In this document: piece after piece, positions 47,612 to 60,440 of the stretch
Layout: each line of letters opens with the position of its first letter
Position numbering within the stretch: position 1 is the first letter of the stretch
Assembly: GCF_018294505.1 (NCBI RefSeq)
Contig: NC_057795.1
Span: forward strand, 226,842,826 to 226,906,825
Direction: 5' to 3'
Origin: Triticum aestivum
Lineage: Eukaryota; Streptophyta; Magnoliopsida; Poales; Poaceae
Length of the DNA: 64,000 bases
Made by a program: the position numbers and the translations under genes
Notes under the pieces: generated by a model
Seen by the model: the letters and a program-made list of their open reading frames with translations, nothing else
What the model was told of the DNA's origin: nothing
Database searches by the model: none

Positions 47612-48037
47612 TGGACTGCCTGTAGGTTCTCCAAGCCAAACTGGTCGATGTTGAGTCTAGAAATTCTTTAGTTATATGTAGGGGAATTGTTTGTGGGTTG
47701 GAACGTAAGGCTCTTTTTACTCCTTTATCTTATGACATTCTGATCTGAGTCAGTCTATTCTTCCACCGGGGGTTAAGGAATTAGGATCTATTCTCTCTAT
47801 CAGGATCACGTGTTACTAATCAGTAGTACCTTATAGGTTTGATGAATACAAGCCTAGTTCAGTTCTACTACCACACTATGTTGTTAGGATGGACTCAGAA
47901 CTTTGATATGATGATGTTGAGTGTGTATGAAATCCTTTGTCAAATGTCTCAAAATCCTTCCTGAGCATTTACAGCTGTTATGCTGCCAAAATTTTGCTAG
48001 AAATTCTAATGCCTTTGCATTATGGTTGTGCTTTCAG

Positions 48038-48811
48038 ATGGCCACTCGCGACCTCAATCAAGTGGTTCGCCTGACTCGATGCCTAGATGTACCCGGCCAT
48101 ACTGCCATGTTGGTCAGGGTAATGACTGAGGCTGGATACCGTTGGTATCCTGAGTACACGGTCGAAGAGCAATTCCGAGACTTTAATCAAAGCCAGTATC
48201 TCTGCACTGTCAGGATATTTCCATCTTATCCTGGATCCACCGAGCCCCTTCACTGCTCCTATGGACTCGGGGTTACTATTGAGATGGCTGTGCAAGACGC
48301 CGCCTACTCTATGATGACCATCATGCGAGTCAGGTCTGGCCTATTTCGGGACTCTGATTTCCGGTATATGCCAGGATCACTTCCGAGAGCACAAGGGTAT
48401 CTCCAGGCTATCTATGCTGACCCCACTCAGGAGGATTCACGGACTCGCACTACTGCTGAGATGCTCGAGGATAAGGACCGTGAAAATCGGGCCTTGAGGT
48501 TAGAGCTCTTCAATACCCGTGCTGACCACTGGGCCACATTGACTCGGTTTGCACCGGCGGTGCAAGCTGGATATTCGGATATGCGCGATCTCTATCCTGT
48601 GAGATCTGCTCTGCCAGACGTGATGGGTTGGCGTGATGTAGGAGGCATCACCCCACCTCGCGGTCCCCGCAGGCCACCGTCTGTTGGTCCAAGACCTCAT
48701 CCTAGCCCCTATGGTCCACAAGCTCCGCGAGATCGTCTGTTTCCGGATGATCATGTTGAGCTTCCAGGCTATGGAGGTGACTTCTACAAGGACTACTATG
48801 GATCGGTCTGA
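48038..48811 (+). CDS. extra ORF upstream of gag, possible dsRNA-binding fold
   Basis: A 257-residue ORF with no gag, pol or env features. The ATG follows TTGTGCTTTCAG directly, so it may be the start of a spliced exon. Residues 34-101 run YRWYPEYTVEEQF, LCTVRIFPSYPG, HCSYGLGVTIEMAVQDAAYS, MMTIMR. The pattern of a PxYxV start, alternating hydrophobic strand, a GxG loop and a final helix with A-x-x-x-A-A resembles a double-stranded-RNA-binding domain. Residues about 135-165 are helical and charged (EMLEDKDRENRALRLELF). The C-terminus is Pro/Arg-rich (PRGPRRPPSVGPRPHPSPYG) and ends in an aromatic-acidic patch. It lies 343 bp before gag in another frame. The domain assignment is inference only; the ORF itself is clear. 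Confidence 0.7.
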   Translation: MATRDLNQVVRLTRCLDVPGHTAMLVRVMTEAGYRWYPEYTVEEQFRDFNQSQYLCTVRIFPSYPGSTEPLHCSYGLGVTIEMAVQDAAYSMMTIMRVRSGLFRDSDFRYMPGSLPRAQGYLQAIYADPTQEDSRTRTTAEMLEDKDRENRALRLELFNTRADHWATLTRFAPAVQAGYSDMRDLYPVRSALPDVMGWRDVGGITPPRGPRRPPSVGPRPHPSPYGPQAPRDRLFPDDHVELPGYGGDFYKDYYGSV

Positions 48812-49154
48812 GTTAGTGGTAGTATCACTAGTTCCTGTTAGCTGTGTCGTCTATCGTCCTGCATGACTTGTGGGATATGACCTAGTTTGTACCGCCTTCC
48901 GGAGGCGTTGAAAAATAATGTATAGGAGCTTGGGATGCCTCCGATGAGATGTAATCCTCTTTTCACCATAATAGTACCTTGTTTGGTCTTGTACTAAACC
49001 CTGTATGGTGTGTATGACGATGGAATAAAGAAGCAGTTTCTGTATCTACCATGTCATACGGATGATCATCTTGCATTCCGAGTTATTCCTTACATTTTGT
49101 ATCCTATGTCGGAATTTTATCATTCTGACTAAATCATTGTCTTGTTTACCTAGG

Positions 49155-52100
49155 ATGGTCAACACGCGCACTAACCATGCTCCTCAAGAGCAGGCCGAAG
49201 GCAGTGAAGTCAGGAATGCAAATCTGCCTCATCCTCCTTCCCTAGCCGAGGTTATGATGGAAGCCGAAAGAAACAAGCGGGAGACCAACCGTTTGTTGGA
49301 GCATATTGAACAGAACACAGCACACCATCAGAGGACTAACGTGGTGTCACTCAGTGATTTTATCAAGTTACATCCACCCACGTTCCACCACTCCGTCGAG
49401 CCTCTCGACGCTGATGACTGGCTTCGCAGTATCTCTCACAAGCTGCGTTCCGCGCTAGTAGCTGAGGCTGACAAGGTCACCTTTGCTGCATATCATCTTG
49501 AAGGCCCCGCCAGTCTATGGTGGGAGAATTATGGAGCTATGCGTCCAGCGGGCCATGTCACTACTTGGGCTGAATTCAGCGAGGCTTTCCGTGAACATCA
49601 CATTCCGGAGGGTCTCATGGACCGTAAACGCGAGGAATTTTGCAGCTTCACCCAAGGCCGACTCTCTGTGGATGCTTACAGCCGGGAGTTTGGTAACCTC
49701 GCACGATATGCAACTGAGGAAGTTTCTACTGATGCCAAGAAGCAAGCAAGGTTCCGTAAGGGACTTAGTCCTGAGCTTCGCCGCGACCTCCGTCTGCATG
49801 AGTGCACATCTTTTCAGAAACTTGTTAACAAGGCCATCAGTGCTGAAACTGGTCAGACTGATTATGACGCAACACGCAAGCATGGCCGTGACATGGGATA
49901 CTCATCCGGTGCTGGTCCTCAGAAGCGCCGCGTGTGGGTGCCCAACACCGCCCTGCCACCCAGGTTCACACCGAGGCCATCTTTCCAGGCGCCTCGCCCT
50001 GTTCAACAGTCTGCACCAGCCAAGCCCTATGGGGGTCCAACTAACAGTGCTCCTCCACGCACCAGTTCCGTGACTTGTTTCAAGTGTGGGGAATCTGGCC
50101 ACTATATGCGTGAGTGTCCCCAGACCAACCCCAACCAATCTGCTAAAGCTGTTGGCCGTGGCAAGCCGACAGGGAAAGTGTTCCACGCCAAGCCGGCCAC
50201 CGCTACACGTGGCCATGTCAACTGTATCTCTGCCGAAGAAGCTCAAGAGGATCCCAACGTCGTTCTCGGTACGCTCCTTGTTAATTGCCACCCGACATCT
50301 GTTCTTTTTGATACAGGAGCCTCTCATTCATTTATATCCGAGAACTATGCTCGTTTGCATAACACCGCATTTTGTGACATGCCATCCACTATGGAAATTT
50401 CTACTCCTGGTTCTAGATGGCAGACCTCCAGGGTAAGTTATGGAAACGAAATCCAAGTCGACAGACTTGTTTTCCTTGCATCTTTGATAGCTCTCAAATT
50501 TTCAGATATTAATATCATTTTGGGTATGGACTGGATGTCAGCTCATCATGCCAAAATTGATTGCTTCTCTAGGACTGTTCAACTCACTCACCCTTCGAGG
50601 AAGATAGTCAATGTTTTGACCCGATTAGCCAAGCGACAATTATATTCTCTCAACGCCAGCCCCTTGCCAGACCTTGAGGATGTTCCGGTAGTCCGTGACT
50701 TTCCGGATGTCTTCCCAGAGGAATTGCCAGGTGTTCCACCTGACAGGGATGTTGAGTTCGTAATAGACCTCATTCCAGGAACCGTTCCGATTGCTAGAAG
50801 ACCCTATAAGATGGCACCACTAGAACTAGCCGAGCTTAAGAAACAACTCGATGAGTCCTTGAAAAAGGGTTTCATCCGACCTAGTTCATCTCCGTGGGCT
50901 TGCCCCGTCCTCTTCGTCAAGAAGAAGGATGGTACGGACCGGATGGTTGTAGATTACCGACCTGTCAATTTGGTCACAATCAAGAACAAATATCCGCTCC
51001 CTAGGATCAACGACCTGTATGATCAGCTCGCTGGATCCTCAGTCTTCTCCAAAATGGATTTGAGGTTGGGCTACCATCAAATCAAAATCAGAAACGGGGA
51101 CATTCCTAAAACGGCTTTTGTTACTCGTTATGGCCAATACGAGTACACCGTCATGTCCTTCGGTTTAACCAACGCTCCAGCCACCTTTTCTCGGTTAATG
51201 AACTCAATCTTCATGGAGTATTTGGATAAATTCGTTGTGGTTTATCTCGATGATATACTCATCTACTCCAAGAACGAGCAAGAACATGCCGAACATCTAA
51301 GGCTAGTGTTGAAGAAACTTCGAGAGCATCGCCTTTATGCCAAATTTTCTAAATGTGAATTCTGGTTGTCAGAAGTGACCTATCTGGGTCATGTAATATC
51401 TGGTAAAGGTATTGCTGTTAACCCTGAGCGAGTTCAAGCCGTCCTTAATTGGACTCCACCTGAATCGGTCAAGCAAGTTCGGAGTTTTCTGGGCTTAGCG
51501 AGCTATTGTCGTCGCTTTGTCGAGAACTTCTCCAAAGTTGCTAAACCTCTAACCGAACTCCTCAAGAAAGATAAAAAGTTCGAATGGACTCCACAATGTG
51601 AGCACAGCTTTTGGGAACTGAAAAGACGCCTGACTTCTGCTCCCGTACTGGTACCGCCAGACTTCTCCAAGGACTTTGTTATCTACTGCGACGCCTCGCG
51701 ACAAGGACTAGGTTGCATTCTCATGCAAGATCGACATGTAATTGCTTACGCTTCACGGCAATTGCATCCACATGAGGAGAATTATCCTACTCATGATCTA
51801 GAGCTTGCAGCCGTAGTCTATGCACTTAAGACCTGGCGACATTACCTCCTCGGTAACCGTTGCGAAATATTCACTGATCACCAAAGTCTGAAGTACATTT
51901 TCACCCAACCGGATTTGAATCTCAGGCAAAGACGTTGGGTTGAGTTAATCACAGATTTCGACTTAGGAATAACTTACACCCCAGGGAAAGCCAATGTCAT
52001 GGCTGATGCGCTAAGTCGTAAATCTTATTGTAACAACCTAATGTTACAACAAAGTCAACCGCTTCTCCATGAGGAATTTCGGAAGCTTAACCTTCACATT

Positions 52101-53630
52101 GTTCCTCAAGGTTTTCTTTCCACCTTGGTGGCGAAACCTACCCTTACGGACCAGATCGTCAAGGCACAGAAGGTAGATCCGGGAATCTCCCGCATCAAGA
52201 GAAACATCAAGAAAGGAGTTGCGAATTGTTTCTCCATTAATGATCGAGGGGTCGTATACTTCGGGAATCGACTAGTGGTTCCCAAAGTGCGAAACCTGAG
52301 GCGATTGATCCTTAAGGAGGCTCATGAATCTCCTCTCACCATTCATCCCGGTAGTACTAAGATGTATCAGGACCTACGCCAGAGGTTCTGGTGGACTAGG
52401 ATGAAGAGAGAAATTGCTCAGTATATTGCTAATTGCGACGTCTGCCGTCGTGTAAAAGCAGAGCATCAACGGCCTGCTGGCACCCTTCAACCCTTAGCTA
52501 TTCCTGAATGGAAATGGGATAAAATTGGTATGGACTTCATTACCGGTTTTCCCAGGACCAAAAGAGGGAATAATGCTATCTTCGTCGTTGTTGATCGTCT
52601 TTCCAAAGTGGCCCATTTCTTACCTGTTCGCGAGAGTATAACCGCTAGTCAGCTGGCAGACTTATACATCTCCCGAATAGTGTCTCTCCATGGTGTTCCC
52701 TTGGAAATTAACTCGGATCGAGGAAGTCTTTTCACCTCTCGATTTTGGGAAAGTTTCCAAAATGCTATGGGAACCCGCCTTTCCTTTAGCACCGCTTTTC
52801 ACCCTCAATCGAGTGGTCAAGTGGAACGCGTCAACCAGATTCTAGAAGACATGCTTCGAGCCTCTGTTATCTCATTCGGAATGGATTGGGAGAAGTGCCT
52901 TCCATTTGCCGAATTCGCTTACAACAACAGCTACCAATCTAGCTTGGGTAAAGCCCCTTTTGAAGTTCTCTATGGACGACGGTGTCAAACACCCCTTAAC
53001 TGGTCAGAGACCGGGGAAAGACAATTCTTTGGCCTGGATATGATTCAGGAAGCAGAAGAACAAGTTCGCATCGTTCGTGAAAAGTTGAAAACAGCCCAAT
53101 CTCGTCAAAAGAGTCAATATGACCGAAAACATAAGGCTATGACTTTCGAGGTTAACGAGAAGGCTTACCTTCGGGTTACCCCTCTGAAGGGAACCCATCG
53201 TTTCGGTATTAAAGGCAAATTGGCTCCTCGTTACATTGGACCTTTTCGCATTCTCACTAAACGAGGAGAAGTTGCCTACCAGTTGGAACTACCTCCGCAC
53301 CTCTCCAGAGTCCACGATGTCTTCCACGTTTCTCAACTTAGGCGTTGCTTCTCGGATCCTATCCGTGGAGTGGACCACGAAACGCTTGATCTCCAAGATA
53401 ATCTCACATATCGAGAGTACCCCATTCGTATCCTCGATCAGGCCGAGCGTACCACTCGACGTCATAATATCAAGTTTCTCAAAGTTCAATGGTCGCACCA
53501 TTCTGAGGATGAAGCAACTTGGGAAAGGGAGGATCGTCTTCGACTCGAGTACCCCGCCCTCTTTCCGGAGGAACCCAAATCTCGGGACAAGATTCTTTTG
53601 AGTGGGGGTGAGTTGTCACATCCTAGCTAG
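49155..53630 (+). CDS. chromovirus gag-pol polyprotein, intact
   Basis: 1491 residues starting [13 protein letters not shown]; the frame opens earlier (49062), but this ATG directly follows TTGTTTACCTAGG and begins the conserved gag. Gag core (residues about 70-250), CCHC knuckle [14 protein letters not shown] (about 310), protease [10 protein letters not shown] (about 385), reverse transcriptase with YLDDILIY (about 697), RNase [11 protein letters not shown] (about 845), integrase fingers ([10 protein letters not shown]...CDVC, about 1056-1095) and catalytic [23 protein letters not shown] (about 1125, 1187, 1221), then a chromodomain ([21 protein letters not shown], about 1425-1470). All catalytic residues are present. 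The stop TAG (53628-53630) lies 15 bp inside the 3' LTR. It provides capsid, replication and integration functions, with the chromodomain likely guiding insertion into heterochromatin. Confidence 0.93.
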   Translation: MVNTRTNHAPQEQAEGSEVRNANLPHPPSLAEVMMEAERNKRETNRLLEHIEQNTAHHQRTNVVSLSDFIKLHPPTFHHSVEPLDADDWLRSISHKLRSALVAEADKVTFAAYHLEGPASLWWENYGAMRPAGHVTTWAEFSEAFREHHIPEGLMDRKREEFCSFTQGRLSVDAYSREFGNLARYATEEVSTDAKKQARFRKGLSPELRRDLRLHECTSFQKLVNKAISAETGQTDYDATRKHGRDMGYSSGAGPQKRRVWVPNTALPPRFTPRPSFQAPRPVQQSAPAKPYGGPTNSAPPRTSSVTCFKCGESGHYMRECPQTNPNQSAKAVGRGKPTGKVFHAKPATATRGHVNCISAEEAQEDPNVVLGTLLVNCHPTSVLFDTGASHSFISENYARLHNTAFCDMPSTMEISTPGSRWQTSRVSYGNEIQVDRLVFLASLIALKFSDINIILGMDWMSAHHAKIDCFSRTVQLTHPSRKIVNVLTRLAKRQLYSLNASPLPDLEDVPVVRDFPDVFPEELPGVPPDRDVEFVIDLIPGTVPIARRPYKMAPLELAELKKQLDESLKKGFIRPSSSPWACPVLFVKKKDGTDRMVVDYRPVNLVTIKNKYPLPRINDLYDQLAGSSVFSKMDLRLGYHQIKIRNGDIPKTAFVTRYGQYEYTVMSFGLTNAPATFSRLMNSIFMEYLDKFVVVYLDDILIYSKNEQEHAEHLRLVLKKLREHRLYAKFSKCEFWLSEVTYLGHVISGKGIAVNPERVQAVLNWTPPESVKQVRSFLGLASYCRRFVENFSKVAKPLTELLKKDKKFEWTPQCEHSFWELKRRLTSAPVLVPPDFSKDFVIYCDASRQGLGCILMQDRHVIAYASRQLHPHEENYPTHDLELAAVVYALKTWRHYLLGNRCEIFTDHQSLKYIFTQPDLNLRQRRWVELITDFDLGITYTPGKANVMADALSRKSYCNNLMLQQSQPLLHEEFRKLNLHIVPQGFLSTLVAKPTLTDQIVKAQKVDPGISRIKRNIKKGVANCFSINDRGVVYFGNRLVVPKVRNLRRLILKEAHESPLTIHPGSTKMYQDLRQRFWWTRMKREIAQYIANCDVCRRVKAEHQRPAGTLQPLAIPEWKWDKIGMDFITGFPRTKRGNNAIFVVVDRLSKVAHFLPVRESITASQLADLYISRIVSLHGVPLEINSDRGSLFTSRFWESFQNAMGTRLSFSTAFHPQSSGQVERVNQILEDMLRASVISFGMDWEKCLPFAEFAYNNSYQSSLGKAPFEVLYGRRCQTPLNWSETGERQFFGLDMIQEAEEQVRIVREKLKTAQSRQKSQYDRKHKAMTFEVNEKAYLRVTPLKGTHRFGIKGKLAPRYIGPFRILTKRGEVAYQLELPPHLSRVHDVFHVSQLRRCFSDPIRGVDHETLDLQDNLTYREYPIRILDQAERTTRRHNIKFLKVQWSHHSEDEATWEREDRLRLEYPALFPEEPKSRDKILLSGGELSHPS

Positions 53631-56600
53631 TTTATGCATTAGAGTGTTGCATCATGTTTATTCTTTCATCAGAAACCTGAAATGGGGATGACAGAACCCC
53701 CAGCCCCCTCTGAAACCAATTAGGGTTTACTAAAAACTTTTTCAATGAACCTGAAATGCCCTTCTAAAATGCCCATCATTTTTGTCTTGGTTCAGAACCT
53801 CTGCCAGAAGTGATGCACATTTTCCTAGGCCATCTTAGGGTTTTTGAATTAAATCATAAATATTTGAATTTGGGCATTTAAAATTATATAAAATATTTAA
53901 ATGCTCAAATATCTCCAAACTAAAATGTTTCATGTTGGAAATAATCCAACTATGGACCAGGAGTAGTTTGGTGATTTTAGGAGTTGCCTAAGTATTTTAT
54001 TTAATTCAACAAAGTTGCAGAAGTATTAAAAAAACAGAAAACAGAAAAAAATAGAAAAACCTTACCTGGCGCCCAGCACCCGGCCCACCTGCCGGCCCAG
54101 CCCAGCGCCGCTCCAGCGAGCTACTTGTCGGCCAGGCAGGCAGGCAGGTGCCCGACGGCGACCGTAGCGCGCGCCACGCACCTGCTCGCCGCCTCGCCGC
54201 TCCCCTCGCCCGGTGACGTCGTGGACCGGCCTCCCTCGCTCCCCCGAACCCCCCAGACACCCCCTCTCCTCTCCAGCTCCTCCCCCTCGCGCTCCCCCAC
54301 CATGACCGACGCCACCATTGCCGTGCCTTCGTCGTAGCCGTGCTTCCCGCCGCCCGTGCGTCCTCTCATCGTGTCCAGGAGCTCCGCCGCTGTCCACTCC
54401 ATCGAGCAAGCCGAGCCCCGAGTGCTCGCAACGCCCGAGTCCACCGCAACGACCTCGCCCGAACCGCCGTCGCCGGAGATCCCCTTCAACGCCGTCGTCG
54501 CTCCGGTCCATCCCCGGCCGCACCAAGGGCCCCGTCGCACTCACTGTGAGCTTGGCCATCTTTCCCCCCTTCCTTTGTTTGCTCCCGAGCCGTGTAGCGA
54601 CCTCCCGGAGCTCAACCGCACCCACTGCCATGGAGCTCGTCGCCGACGTGCTCCCGGTCACCCTCCGACCACTCCACGGTGTCCATCAAGCTCACCGTGT
54701 CACCTAGCACCTAGCTAGCCACTCCCCGAGCCTCACCGACCCCTCTAGCGTCAAGTTCGTCTTTGGCCGAACCCCGGTGGCCGCCAAAGTCGTCGCCGGC
54801 GCCAACTCCGGCCACCCCGACCCCAACGGACTCCACCAAGAGCTGCGGCTCGTCCTCAGCTCCACTCCGGTGGTCTCCGCGACCCATTTGGTGGCCGAAA
54901 CAGCCAAAACCACTTCCGCCGCCGCGTCGGGCTCGCCGGCGGCTAAACGCCGGTGCAGCCGACCCGGGTTTGACCACGGGTGGGCCCTGGTTGACTCCCC
55001 TGAGTCAATGACAGGTGGGGCCCAGCCCTGTTAATTAAACAGGTTTAGTTTTATTTAAACTTTAATTAAATTAATCACCCTGACACACGGGACCCACTTT
55101 CAGGTTTGACCTGGACATGTTTCGTTGACCGCTGACATCACACTGACGTCAGGCTGACGCAATAATTGATTTTCTGGAATTAATCTAATATAGGAAATTC
55201 CAGAATATAGTTTAAACTTTAAAAATTCATAACTTTTATTCTGTAACTCCAAATCAGACAAATTATATATGAAAAATGATCAGAAAAATCCAATCTATCC
55301 ATTTGTACTATTTTCATGCATGATTAAACAAGTTAACTTGATGTTTAATGCAGAACAAGGAAAAACACTTTAAAGGGCCATGTGTGAGTTTGAAATTTGA
55401 ATCTTTGATTCAAATTGGTTCAAACCCTTCTGGTCTTAGCTGCATTAGCCCAACACACTCATATTGCTATGTTTCATGCATACATCATATTGTTGCACAT
55501 TGTTTGGTGATGGTTGTGTATCGGTGTTCTTTGCGGCAGGATCTGCCTCCGAGGAGTACCGTGATTACCCTAACGAAGAACCGTATCAGTGCATCGAACC
55601 ATCAGGCAAGCAACCAACCATTTGATCATATCGATACAATCCCATGTTCTCGCTCTTACTCTCTTTTACTGCATTAAGACAACGCGTTTCAAACTACTGT
55701 GTGCTACGGTAGTTGAACCCATTTCCTCTGCATGACCTGTCATTGCCACAGTAACTAGATGAAACCCACTAGCATGTGTAGGAGTTGATTGAGCCATATG
55801 TATGTGTTGTTCCTACCTTGCTATGCCTGCTATGCTTAGAGTCGTGTCAGGTCTGGTTCATCTGGTGATGGGCTAGAGTGAAATGATTACGTCGGTAATG
55901 AGAGTGGTGTGGTGAACACGATTTGGTAAAGGTATCGATGAGAGGCCATGTAGGAGTACATGGTGGGTTGTTTCATTGAAGCCGACCTTAAGCACTGAGA
56001 TCTGTATGTGTGATTTAAGAATCAGCTACTACCATGCATTGGGCCCGAAACCAATGGACCCTCTCGGCTTCTTATTCACCCTAGTTCTCTGTCCAGGAGT
56101 TGCAAGTAGTTTCTGGTGTTTGTAGCCTACTGGAGGGCCGTGGACAACGCTGACCGTAGGGGTGGGCTGTGATGCGGTAGGTACGTGGCCGGGTGTACCG
56201 AATACCCGTTAGGTATCTCGGGAACCCTGTTCACATCGTTCGGGGCCGTATGGGAAACCTTGGCCGGACTCCCTGCGGATGGAACCTGGATAGGCGATAA
56301 ACCTGGACTGGAGGCTTTGGTGATTAGGTAGGTCGTGGCCGACACCCACGTTGGGCTTCCGCTTGAAGGTTGCCGAGTACATGTCGTGTAAACGACGGTA
56401 AGTGGTGAGAGCGTGTATGAAGAAGTACACCCCTGCAGGGTTATCATGATCTATTCGAATAGCCGCGTCCGCGGTAAAGGACTACTTGGTTGCCTATACA
56501 GTTCATAGACAAGCAAATGGAAACTACTAAAAGCCTCAAGATAAGTGTGAGTGCCGAGGATGGCTCTTCCGTAGGAAGACGGAGGTGGATCCTCGGTAGT

Positions 56601-57666
56601 GTATTGAATTGGTGAGTAGTGGACTCGTGTACGCAAAACCATTTCAAGTTGGAGTCTCGTAGGATAGCCTAGCCAAGAGTCAAAGCTGGCTTGCTGCAAT
56701 AACTCCACCAACCCTTCTTGATAATATGCATGTATGTAGGATCTGATGTAAGTCTTGCTGAGTACCTTTGTACTCATGTTGCTATAATTTACATTTTCAC
56801 AGAAGACGCTGCAACCCCTTCTGATGGGTTCTACGTAGACGTTGACCTCAATGAGTAGGCTAAGGCCCAGGTGGTGATCCTGAGCTTGTGAAGGACCATG
56901 TAGTATAGCTAGGCTTTCCAAGCCTCTTTTATTTTACTAGTTGTCTATACTCAGACAAGTTACTTCTGCTGCTGGTTTGTATGACTGTATGACTTGAATG
57001 CTGGGTCGTGTGACCCGTACCTTGGTGTATGTTATGTATGGCTCTCTAAGCCTTAAATAAAAGTACTTGTGTCATAGAGTCATGTTGTGATGCCATGTTG
57101 TATTTGCACATATCGAGCATATTGTGTGTATGTTATTGAAATGCTTGGTATGTGTGGGATCTGACTATCTAGTTGTTTATCTTTAGTAGCCTCTCTTACC
57201 GGGAAATGTCTCCTAGTGTTACCGCTGAGCCATGGTAGCTTGCTACTGCTCTGGAACACTTAGGCTGGCCGGCATGTGTCCTTCTTCGTTCCTGTGTCTG
57301 TCCCTTCGGGGAAATGTCACGCATTGAGTACCGGAGTCCTATTAGCCCGCTACAGCCCGGTTTACCGGAGTCCTGCTAGCCCAGTGCTACAGCCCGGACC
57401 CACTTGCTGATGACCGACACGTTCGAAGCTGGGTCATGGATGCCTGTCCCTGTAAGTCTGTGCCACTTTGGGTTTACAACTAGTCATGTCAGCCCGGGCT
57501 CCTTATCATATGGATGCTAGCGACACTATCATATACGTGAGCCAAAAGGTGCAAACGGTCCCGGGAAAAGGTAAGGCGACACCCGTGGCAATACCGTGCG
57601 TGAGGCCGCAAAGTGATATGAGGTGTTACAGCTAGATCGATGTGACATCGAGTCGGGGTCCTGACA
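53614..57666 (+). repeat. 3' LTR of the chromovirus
   Basis: 4053 bp, preceded by the purine-rich AGTGGGGGTGAGT. Nearly identical to 43542-47595. Confidence 0.9.
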
Positions 57667-57671
57667 CGGTT

Positions 57672-58486
57672 ATGTCACGTTTGAGTGATATTACAAACCT
57701 ACCCCTATCGAAACCTATAGAAATCGTGCCGATAGGCTTTGCGTGTCAGGGATAGGCAGTAATTTCCTTCTCGCAGATTTTGGTTTCAGGCGGTTACTGC
57801 GACTTTCCCCACTTCTTTCAAATTTTTGCATAGCAAGAGTGCACGTTTACCGTGCCAACTCAATTTGAATCTCGTTTGTATTCTATTTATGTTCGTGCAG
57901 GATCCATTTTCGATTGGAATAAAATTCTATATACATCATTTTTTTATATATACTTTCAAAAGCGCAACACCTTTTATACATAAATATGGTTTACAAATGG
58001 CATGATCTCAGATTCATAAGGCTCTATCCATCTTAATTTGGATTTTCAAATATTTGAAACCACTTTATGTTGAAATCCAATGTATGCATTCCTCGCTAAC
58101 TGTCTCCAATTAATGTGTGTTTTATGCGGGTTTTTTTTACTTCTCAAACATGTATAATGTGTTTCACACACGCAACATATAGTGTAATCCCGTTTAGAAA
58201 TTAATTCCATATAAACCATGCACTGTTTCTAATTAAAGAATCTATGGATCACTAATATTGATAAACTATATGACATTACACGTGTCCCCAAATTCAAATG
58301 AATATGCATGTTTGATACACCAATTTGCGTTATGATATTATTGATGTCGTGGTCTCCAGTTTAAATATTTAAATCCCCTTTAATCCAGATATTCGTCTCA
58401 TATAGCTATCACTCATGCTTATATAGGAGTATCTCTCTCGACCTATACGCGTTGATTGTCTCTCGGGTATCTCTCGTGCTACCTGC
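57672..58486. other. AT-rich unassigned DNA
   Basis: No ORF, repeat end or RNA feature recognised. It continues the sequence interrupted by the chromovirus insertion. Confidence 0.5.
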
Positions 58487-60104
58487 ATGTCGATAATGAT
58501 ATTTTATCTTCATAACACACTGACGGTACTCTCTCCCCCGACCTTCATCACTCTCTCTCTCTCTCTAAGTATATCTCGCTCCCTGCTATGTGTCTCTAAC
58601 TATGATTCTCCATGTGGAATCTCCTTCTCTCACACAAACATAAACTTTGTCTCCCGGGGTCTCATTTCTCCCTACTATTCCCCTGTGTGCCACTCGCACA
58701 CCCCCTCTCACACAGAGATGTCTTCCACTCCTTAGGTATGAGAAGCTACGACTCTTCCTCTTAAATATCTTTTTCTCACACACGAACACAAACTCTGTCT
58801 CCCAGGATCTCATATCTCTCGACCATTCTCTTGTATGTCGCTCACACACACACTCTCTCCCTAGAGATATCTTGCGTTCCCTCATATGTCCTCTAGATAT
58901 CACTCTCGTTGTGAAATATCTTTCTCTCTTGCGGACACAAAACTCCGTCTCTCGAGATCTCATTTCTCTCTGATATTTGTTTGTATGTGACTCACATGCA
59001 CCCTCTCTCTATCTCTCTCACACCCACACACATAACTCAGCCTTCTAATCCACTCGACTCCTATCTCTAACGCACACTAGTTAGCATCTTTATCTTTCTA
59101 TTTATATGTTTCTACATCAACCTTCTTTCTCGCCCTCACTCATGCTTCCTATCACGCACACTACATATGTTTCTCTCTACATGCAGTCAAGTGCCCTCTT
59201 TTTGTCTTTCTCTCACACACACATAACTTCACCCTCTGAACCACCCGGCGGTCATCTCCAACACACAAACTAACGGATGTCCCTCTAGCTAGCATCTTCA
59301 TCTCTGTATCTATCTGTAGTTTCCCCGTCAACATTTCTTTCTTGCACGCACTCTTGCTTCCTATCACCCACACTATATATGTCTCTCCATACATGCATTT
59401 ATAGGTTGATCTCTTTTGCACAATCATTTTGTCTCACTCCCTCTGTTCGCCATAGATGCATGCTCCAGCCCACGCCACTATCTCTTAAAGACAAAAACAC
59501 ATGCTCAATTGTCGGGCCTTCTTCCCTGCACTCTCACATGCATGCATATTGTCATACCGATCTGTCTCTTTCATGTCGTTGATCTTATGACTTATGTCTT
59601 CTTTCTTTTATCTCGATTATGCACGCGCACACACACACACATCCCACGTATACATGTATACCTCTCGCACATGCATGTTAATGGTCTCCATGTCTCCATA
59701 CGTAGTTAACTACCCTCAACCCTAACACCACATCAAATCGTTCTCTTCTTGTGTGCACATAACTTCCGCCTGGATGGGTAAAACACACACTCACACTTAA
59801 CAATCACCTTCTAGCTACCCTCCCCCCTCTCACTCTTCCCCTATATCCCCGAAACCAATAAGACCATCTCTTCGTTTAATTCCCGCCTACATGCACCATC
59901 GATATATAGTAGTCTTCCTCGGTGTCTCTCGAACAAACACGTTCTCTCGATGTTGACTCCTCTCACGCGCACACACCTTCTCTTACCTCACTACGGCCCT
60001 TTTCTCTCTCGCACCACATTGTTGGTGGCCTCTGACATACACATCACCTCTCTATGATTAAGACACACACACTTGAATTACATCTTCCACCGAGGACCCC
60101 GCGT

Positions 60105-60168
<64 letters not shown>

Positions 60169-60312
60169 CACGCGCGCGCGCACCCACCCACCCACACACA
60201 CAAACACACACACACGCACGCACCCCCCCCCCCACACACACACTAAGGCTCCATCACACACAAGCACGCACGCACTCACACACACACACAGAGACTCCAT
60301 CTCACACACACA
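58487..60312. repeat. pyrimidine- and CA-rich tandem repeat region
   Basis: Dominated by CTCTCT and CACACA tracts. At least three diverged units of roughly 140-150 bp (starting near 58610, 58755 and 58905) share CTCTCACACA...CTCTGTCTCCC...TCTCAT(A/T)TCTC. A second pair of about 195 bp (near 59030 and 59215) shares ACACACATAACT, CTTCCTATCAC and ATATGT(T)TCTC. Long ORFs here are low-complexity artefacts. Confidence 0.7.
60105..60244. repeat. compound (CA)n-(GA)n-(CCCA)n microsatellite
   Basis: CA repeat 60105-60132, GA repeat about 60132-60169, short CGCG run, then CCCA/CACA-rich sequence and a run of ten or more C near 60223-60233. Confidence 0.9.
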
Positions 60313-60440
60313 TGCTCTAGGCGGAGCATTAGTTCCTACCACCCTTCATCCAACCTGACCCGTATGATAAACAATCACCTTAATTTACTTGTATAACATG
60401 GACAAATTCCACTTTACTTTAGTAGTTAGAAAACTTATCA

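Larger units (their letters stand above)
43542..57666 (+). mobile_element. intact Tekay/Del-type chromovirus (Gypsy)
   Basis: A 14.1-kb element with 4.05-kb LTRs (43542-47595 and 53614-57666), TGTCACATCC...TCCTGACA ends, and target duplication CGGTT (43537-43541 and 57667-57671). It has a primer site, an extra ORF (48038-48811), an uninterrupted gag-pol-chromodomain frame (49155-53630) and a purine tract before the 3' LTR. The chromodomain and gag type place it with Tekay/Del chromoviruses. About 47 LTR differences by eye (1.2%) make it the youngest dated insertion here, roughly half a million years at 1.3e-8 per site per year. All visible coding parts are open, so it may be autonomous. Confidence 0.9.

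Noticed and set aside
48083..53630. Envelope-like gene in the chromovirus
   Set aside because: The extra ORF precedes gag, has no signal peptide or membrane helix, and nothing follows the chromodomain before the LTR.
60054..60342. ORFs of 88 and 94 codons in the CA/GA microsatellite
   Set aside because: Translations are pure Thr-His or Val-Cys repeats from simple sequence.
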